Positions 36,571 to 40,952 of a stretch of 40,952 nucleotides of DNA are shown one piece after another. Position numbers and translations under genes: made by a program. Under the pieces are notes generated by a model. The model did not search any database. It saw only the letters and a list, made by a program, of their open reading frames with translations, and had not been told where the DNA came from. The first letter of the stretch is position 1. Every line of letters begins with the position of its first letter. This DNA comes from Thermoplasmata archaeon (lineage in GTDB: Archaea > Thermoplasmatota > Thermoplasmata > Thermoplasmatales > GCA-001856825): NCBI GenBank assembly GCA_021787125.1, contig JAJYMI010000092.1:1-40952 (forward strand). Reading direction: 5' to 3'.

Positions 36571-37371
36571 CTATTCCTTCTTTAATGTGGATGACACCAA
36601 CTTCTCGAAAGTCTCTTTGAATTTTGGAACGGTGCTATAGCTATGCAGTTTCTCAGGTTCAACCCATGAATAACTAGAATTTTCTTCGTTCAATCTGACC
36701 TCTGCGGACTTTGATTCCATGAGCATAGGTGTGATTTCGTAGAGTATACTCTTGTTTCTGACGTAGATCTCACTTCCAACTTTCTTGAGAGAAGAATCCG
36801 TTATCCCACACTCCTCTTCCATTTCTCTTCTTCCCGTCTCTTCTGGTTTCTCGCCTTTCTCTACGTAACCAGAAATTCCACTCAGTTGCCCAGGATACGA
36901 GGTCGCGGACTCGGCCCTCTTAAGCAGAAGCAATTTTCCTTTGTGGACTAGGTACACGGTTGCAACTCTCTTTTTTTCGACATCAGCTATATAGACTTCT
37001 CCGGTGGAGCCGTTGATCGAGATCTTATCTCCTCTCGAAAATATGTCCAGCGGTATTCGATCGACCATGGGTATGTCCGATATTATTGCCCCAGTCACAA
37101 CCATCTGTTCTGCCGATTCGTTTATCAATCCTACGGGTCCGATGTTCTTGGTCTTCAGTTCAAGGAATGTGTATGACCCTACTGTCGATCCCCTTCCGCC
37201 TATGAACGCTAGGATTTTGCCCGTTATACTTGTGTTCTCACAAGGTCCGCTAGTCACGAAACCATCCCTGCTGATCTCACCAAGGGGAGAGATGAGCTGG
37301 TTGCAGATTATCACCTCAGAAGTAGCCTCTCCTGGAGATAGACCACGACCTCTTATCAAGCGATCACCCAC
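36571..37371 (-). CDS. Aconitase-X / phosphomevalonate dehydratase small subunit (DUF126 swivel domain) fused to C-terminal Nudix hydrolase domain
   Basis: Residues 1-~125: RGRGLSPGEATSEV...FIGGRGSTVGSYTFLEL; residues ~133-266 contain the exact Nudix box GYVEKGEKPEETGRREMEEECGI. Confidence 0.88.
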   Translation of the reverse strand: MGDRLIRGRGLSPGEATSEVIICNQLISPLGEISRDGFVTSGPCENTSITGKILAFIGGRGSTVGSYTFLELKTKNIGPVGLINESAEQMVVTGAIISDIPMVDRIPLDIFSRGDKISINGSTGEVYIADVEKKRVATVYLVHKGKLLLLKRAESATSYPGQLSGISGYVEKGEKPEETGRREMEEECGITDSSLKKVGSEIYVRNKSILYEITPMLMESKSAEVRLNEENSSYSWVEPEKLHSYSTVPKFKETFEKLVSSTLKKE

Positions 37372-38528
37372 CTAAGAAGGTCCATTATACCCATAAAGGC
37401 GACTCTCTGATTTCCATATCCCTTCAACGGAAGATAAAACGTCGCTTTGCCCGAGTTGGTACCAGTGCTCCTGTAGCTGTTGCTCAGAGGTGAGACAACC
37501 ATACAGGTGTCCGAGAACACCTTCCCTCCAAAATTCTCTATGGTCTTCACAGCATCACTCGCTTTCGCCTTCACTTCGCGTGAAGTGAAGAGGAAAAGGT
37601 CTGGACCGACCTTCTTCTTTCCCTTCACAAGACCAGCTATGTAGTCCAACTCTTCGGAAGAAAGGTGCGGACAGCCTATTGCAATCAGTTCAGGTTCTTG
37701 CTGAGTTGAATTCTTACCTATGGTCTCTTCTATCTCTTCCTTTCCGACATAGATCACTTCTGGAGATTCTGAGACCAGACTGGATTCCTTGGTGACTCCG
37801 TCTACATGAAACATCGGGATAGAAGATGTAGCGGAGAGGGCTGCGGAGAATGCCTTAAGTTCTACTCCTTTTGCTCCTCTCTGTCCCCTGACTACGGGTA
37901 TATTCCTGTTGAGTTTGGGTCCCAGAAAAAGTCCAAGTGCTGCGAATCTAGTATAATCGAGTTGTTGTTCCACATTCACAACCACCGAAGCCTTTCTGCC
38001 TTCGTCCCTGTGCAGACCGTGATCAGGTGTCTTTCCGATGACTGCAGCTGCCAGGGCGGACGGGCCGCTCTCACGGTTCGTTCTTGCCCCGATAATGGAG
38101 TTGACGTAGATTATTGCAGAGCTCTCTGCCCACGAAATGTGATCCCCAAAACTTGGCTCGTTGTAATAGTAGTAGGGGGTGCACGTAAAACTATCCATAA
38201 CTCCCATTTTCTGGTATATCTCGATTATCTCCATCTGCTTTCTTCTGAAGATCTCGTCGATCTCCACCGGTCCACCATTATTAATATCAAATCCAAGCGG
38301 ATTGAGAGAAGTGGGTACAGATACCGGGTGTGATATTTTCTTTAGAAATTGAATACCTCCCTCACCCACGTTCTTGTACGATACTCCGGAGATGTGGGCA
38401 GACTTGACCGGTATCAGTTTCTCTGCTTCTCCCAGCTCGCCGAGCGAGTAGAGTAATCTTATCGCGATCTTGGGTGCTTCTCCTCTCTCCCCATCGAATA
38501 TCCTCTCTTCCTCTCTGGTGAGCTGCAA
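37356..38528 (-). CDS. Aconitase-X catalytic (DUF521) / phosphomevalonate dehydratase large subunit
   Basis: TCTPYYYYNEPSFGDHISWAESSAIIYVNSIIGARTNRESGPSALAAAVIGKTPDHGLH; candidate cluster cysteines TCTPY, IGCPH, DTCMVV. Confidence 0.9.
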   Translation of the reverse strand: MQLTREEERIFDGERGEAPKIAIRLLYSLGELGEAEKLIPVKSAHISGVSYKNVGEGGIQFLKKISHPVSVPTSLNPLGFDINNGGPVEIDEIFRRKQMEIIEIYQKMGVMDSFTCTPYYYYNEPSFGDHISWAESSAIIYVNSIIGARTNRESGPSALAAAVIGKTPDHGLHRDEGRKASVVVNVEQQLDYTRFAALGLFLGPKLNRNIPVVRGQRGAKGVELKAFSAALSATSSIPMFHVDGVTKESSLVSESPEVIYVGKEEIEETIGKNSTQQEPELIAIGCPHLSSEELDYIAGLVKGKKKVGPDLFLFTSREVKAKASDAVKTIENFGGKVFSDTCMVVSPLSNSYRSTGTNSGKATFYLPLKGYGNQRVAFMGIMDLLRWVIA

Positions 38529-38533
38529 CTAAA

Positions 38534-39151
38534 TCACCTCTGTGACAATAATTCTTTAATCTTTTGTTTGGGGTCAGGAGACATGAAGATGCTTCTCCCG
38601 ATGATTAGGTAGTCAGCACCGCTCTCTACCGCTTCCCTGTAGCTTCCGCCCTGGGTCCCTACTCCGGGCGAAAGTACCTTTAGACCAGATACTCGCTTTA
38701 GGGCCTTTATCCTCTCCGGATGAGTCGCAGGGGCCACTATACCATCTGCGCCTTCTTCCTTTGCCATGACAGCAATTCTTTCAGATAATCCAGATAAGTA
38801 GTCGGCGTTGCCGGGATGAGACATTTCTGCAACGACGTAGAGATTCTTTGCCTCTTTCCTGGCTTCCCTTACGACGTCCCTTCCTACAAAACCATGAACT
38901 ATCACACCAGCCGCGCCATTTGCTGTCACTACCTTGGCGATGTTTCTGGAGACTTCAGGTATGTCGGCAATCTTGATGTCGACTATGACCTCTCCGAACC
39001 TAGTCACATCCCTTATAACGCTCACTCCGTTGTTGAGTATCAACGGATATCCAACCTTGAATGCCTTTACATAGCCAGAAACGTCCTCTGCAACTCTTAG
39101 AGCCTTTTCCTTCTCTTCGATGTCCAGGGCCAGTATTATGTTGCTCTCCAT
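38534..39151 (-). CDS. pyrF: Orotidine 5'-phosphate decarboxylase
   Basis: ILALDIEEKEKAL, VIVDIKIADIPEVSRNIAK, LSPGVGTQGGSYREAVESGADYLIIGRSI; start ATG 39151 favoured by a TATA-like element, TTG 39172 also possible. Confidence 0.93.
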   Translation of the reverse strand: MESNIILALDIEEKEKALRVAEDVSGYVKAFKVGYPLILNNGVSVIRDVTRFGEVIVDIKIADIPEVSRNIAKVVTANGAAGVIVHGFVGRDVVREARKEAKNLYVVAEMSHPGNADYLSGLSERIAVMAKEEGADGIVAPATHPERIKALKRVSGLKVLSPGVGTQGGSYREAVESGADYLIIGRSIFMSPDPKQKIKELLSQR

Positions 39152-39275
39152 CCGCTCGTTATTCTGACTCAAAATAAAATGTTGTCCTATCTCTTTTAGT
39201 CACAGGTATTCAGGTGAACATTAGAGAGGCGATAACTATTTTAGTTGCTTTAAATGTCCTTCTGAGAAGTAAAGA

Positions 39276-40106
39276 ATGAGTCAGGACACTGGAATGCTAG
39301 GGGGAAAACTCTTCGAGTACATAGACGAACTCTTGGGAAAAATGCGGACAACTATAATCGCGTTCATAGTGGTCTTCTTTGGTCTCTTTATTATTGGACC
39401 CGTACCCTTTAAGCTGGATGGTATCACCCTGTACTACCCCTTTCCATCTTTCTATGGCAGCTTTTCCGTCCATATTCTTGAACTTATGAAAACGTATCTT
39501 GTTCCTCACAGGATGACGCTGATCCAAGTGGCACCGTTTGATGTAGTGATAAGTGTGGTGTACGTATCCCTTGCGATTTCAATTTCCTTCATAATTCCCA
39601 TCCTCGCATTCCAATTCATAAATTTCTCCAAGACTGCCCTCTATCCCAAGGAGAGAAGAATTGTCACGCTATCCATATTTCCAATTCTGGTCCTGTTCGT
39701 TGTTGGAGTTCTGTTCGCGCTCAAGCTGATCTTGCCTCTCCTCTTCCATTTCATATACATATTCACTACCGTCGTCGGAGTAGCGCCATTCCTTGGAGTT
39801 GCGCAGTTCGTTTCAATAGTCGTTCTGATCACCGCAGGAATGGGTGCAGTATTTGAAACTCCGGTGATCGTATTTTCGCTATCATACATAGGGCTGGTCC
39901 CGCCATCTACTTGGTTCAAGAACTGGAGATATGCGATAATAGGTGCGTTCTTCATAGCGCTACTGATCTCACCAGGTGCGACTGGCGGCATAATGGAGAC
40001 CACCATTGCAGTCATAATTATTGGTCTATACTTCTCGGGGGCCCTTCTGGCCAGGTGGGTATTGAGCAAGAAAATTCAGGTTGAACAGAAACCTACGATT
40101 TCGTGA
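39276..40106 (+). CDS. tatC: Twin-arginine translocase subunit TatC
   Basis: Six-TM architecture, LYPKERRIVTLSIFP, GMGAVFETPVIVFSLSYIGLVPPSTW, ALLISPGA. Confidence 0.88.
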   Translation: MSQDTGMLGGKLFEYIDELLGKMRTTIIAFIVVFFGLFIIGPVPFKLDGITLYYPFPSFYGSFSVHILELMKTYLVPHRMTLIQVAPFDVVISVVYVSLAISISFIIPILAFQFINFSKTALYPKERRIVTLSIFPILVLFVVGVLFALKLILPLLFHFIYIFTTVVGVAPFLGVAQFVSIVVLITAGMGAVFETPVIVFSLSYIGLVPPSTWFKNWRYAIIGAFFIALLISPGATGGIMETTIAVIIIGLYFSGALLARWVLSKKIQVEQKPTIS

Positions 40107-40173
40107 AGACGATGTGCACAAAGTATTAGTTGTTAAAAATATGTGTTGAAAAGCAACTCGGGAGGATCAAAGA

Positions 40174-40842
40174 ATGACTCACAAATCATCCGCGCCAACC
40201 GTCGAAGGATTTAGTAAGATATCGTTCTGGAGAGAGGAATCTGTAGGCGTTATCACTCTTCTTGCTCCTGGGCAGATAGACAATGCCCTGCTGGAAGAAA
40301 TGATCCGTGTGCTCTCGATCGCAGCTGTAGACGACAAGGTTTCATCGGTCCTAGTTACGGGTTCCAATTACGTATTCTCAAGAGGACTCAGTTTGCCGGA
40401 CAACAGGATCTATGCGGAACTCAGAGAGTACTACAAGCGGATACAGAGTTTCGTCCTGTTCTGGATGGCTCTAGAGAAACCGATATTCTCTGCAATTAAT
40501 GGAACATCAACGAACAACGGTCTGTCCCTGGCTCTACTTGCTGACGAAGTTTTTTACTCGGACAACAGTAAGATCGTTCTAGATAAAGAAGAGCCGACAG
40601 TTTTGCTCGGAACAACGTCCATTCCAGATAGAATATCGATAGGGGATGGGAAGTTGAAAATAAATGGAATAGAGACTGGAAAAGACTCAATGATGGAGGA
40701 AGTGTTTGAGAGAACAAAGCGCCTTCAAAATGTCAGTTATCACAGGGTCAGGAGAAAGAAGTTTCCAGACCTAGAAAAAGTGCTTCTGCAGGAAGAGATA
40801 GATTTCCTGGATTTCTATCTCTGGTGCGAAGGATGCAAGTGA
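40174..40842 (+). CDS. Divergent crotonase-fold (enoyl-CoA hydratase/isomerase-like) protein
   Basis: VFSRGLSL and AINGTSTNNGLSLALLADEVFYSD match the two crotonase oxyanion-hole blocks; shortened and atypical C-terminus. Confidence 0.65.
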   Translation: MTHKSSAPTVEGFSKISFWREESVGVITLLAPGQIDNALLEEMIRVLSIAAVDDKVSSVLVTGSNYVFSRGLSLPDNRIYAELREYYKRIQSFVLFWMALEKPIFSAINGTSTNNGLSLALLADEVFYSDNSKIVLDKEEPTVLLGTTSIPDRISIGDGKLKINGIETGKDSMMEEVFERTKRLQNVSYHRVRRKKFPDLEKVLLQEEIDFLDFYLWCEGCK

Positions 40843-40952
40843 CAGAAAAGTACCCAAAATAAATTTACTTCTACTATTCAGTCTCGAGATTATTCCTTCG
40901 TGAGGCTTAGTAATTTACTTCTGCACTGCTGTGGAAGCAGGCTCAGTCAGAT

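Noticed and set aside
40864-40920. Short direct repeat AATTTACTTCT twice near the right edge
   Set aside because: 11-nt AT-rich repeat in a spacer, no associated element; not distinguishable from chance.
40915-40952. Possible C-terminus of a minus-strand gene (…LTEPASTAVQK*) at the right edge
   Set aside because: Only ~12 codons visible, insufficient to support a call; could be a tat component or chance.
1-40952. tRNA, rRNA, CRISPR arrays, C/D or H/ACA guide RNAs
   Set aside because: Looked for T-loop GTTCRA patterns, repeat-spacer periodicity and box C/D motifs in spacers; none found that could be supported by eye.

Overview
Archaeal chromosomal window, most likely a Thermoplasmata-type euryarchaeon judging from gene content and order. 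No rRNA, tRNA, CRISPR array or transposon was found. The core is a nearly gapless plus-strand S10-spc-alpha type superoperon (about 8.8-24.6 kb): L3-L4-L23-L2-S19-L22-S3-L29-SUI1-Rpp29-S17-L14-L24-S4e-L5-S14-S8-L6-L32e-L19e-L18-S5-L30-L15-SecY-AdkA-EMC3-like/DUF106-Cmk-Cbf5. It is flanked by PurL (partial), an MBL-fold hydrolase, acyl-CoA dehydrogenase, XerA, RpiA, a wHTH regulator, B12-type ribonucleotide reductase, a membrane-anchored wHTH protein and a SHOCT protein on the left. On the right are a CPA-type antiporter, Acr3/ArsR, a minus-strand L44e-S27e-aIF2alpha-Nop10-PAC2 operon, IleS, an NMD3-like protein, AsnS, PyrF with aconitase-X/phosphomevalonate dehydratase, TatC and a crotonase-like protein. 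The most interesting observation is an aconitase-X (phosphomevalonate dehydratase) small subunit fused in frame to a complete Nudix hydrolase domain, translationally coupled to the large subunit. Others: a 10-bp hairpin in the leader of the ribosomal operon, where most other promoters here look leaderless; an NMD3 N-terminus that is out of frame with any canonical start; a dif-like inverted repeat between acyl-CoA dehydrogenase and xerA; two perfect inverted repeats upstream of the RNR; and an unexplained ~350-bp region before ileS. All calls are by eye from motifs and synteny; no database search was run.
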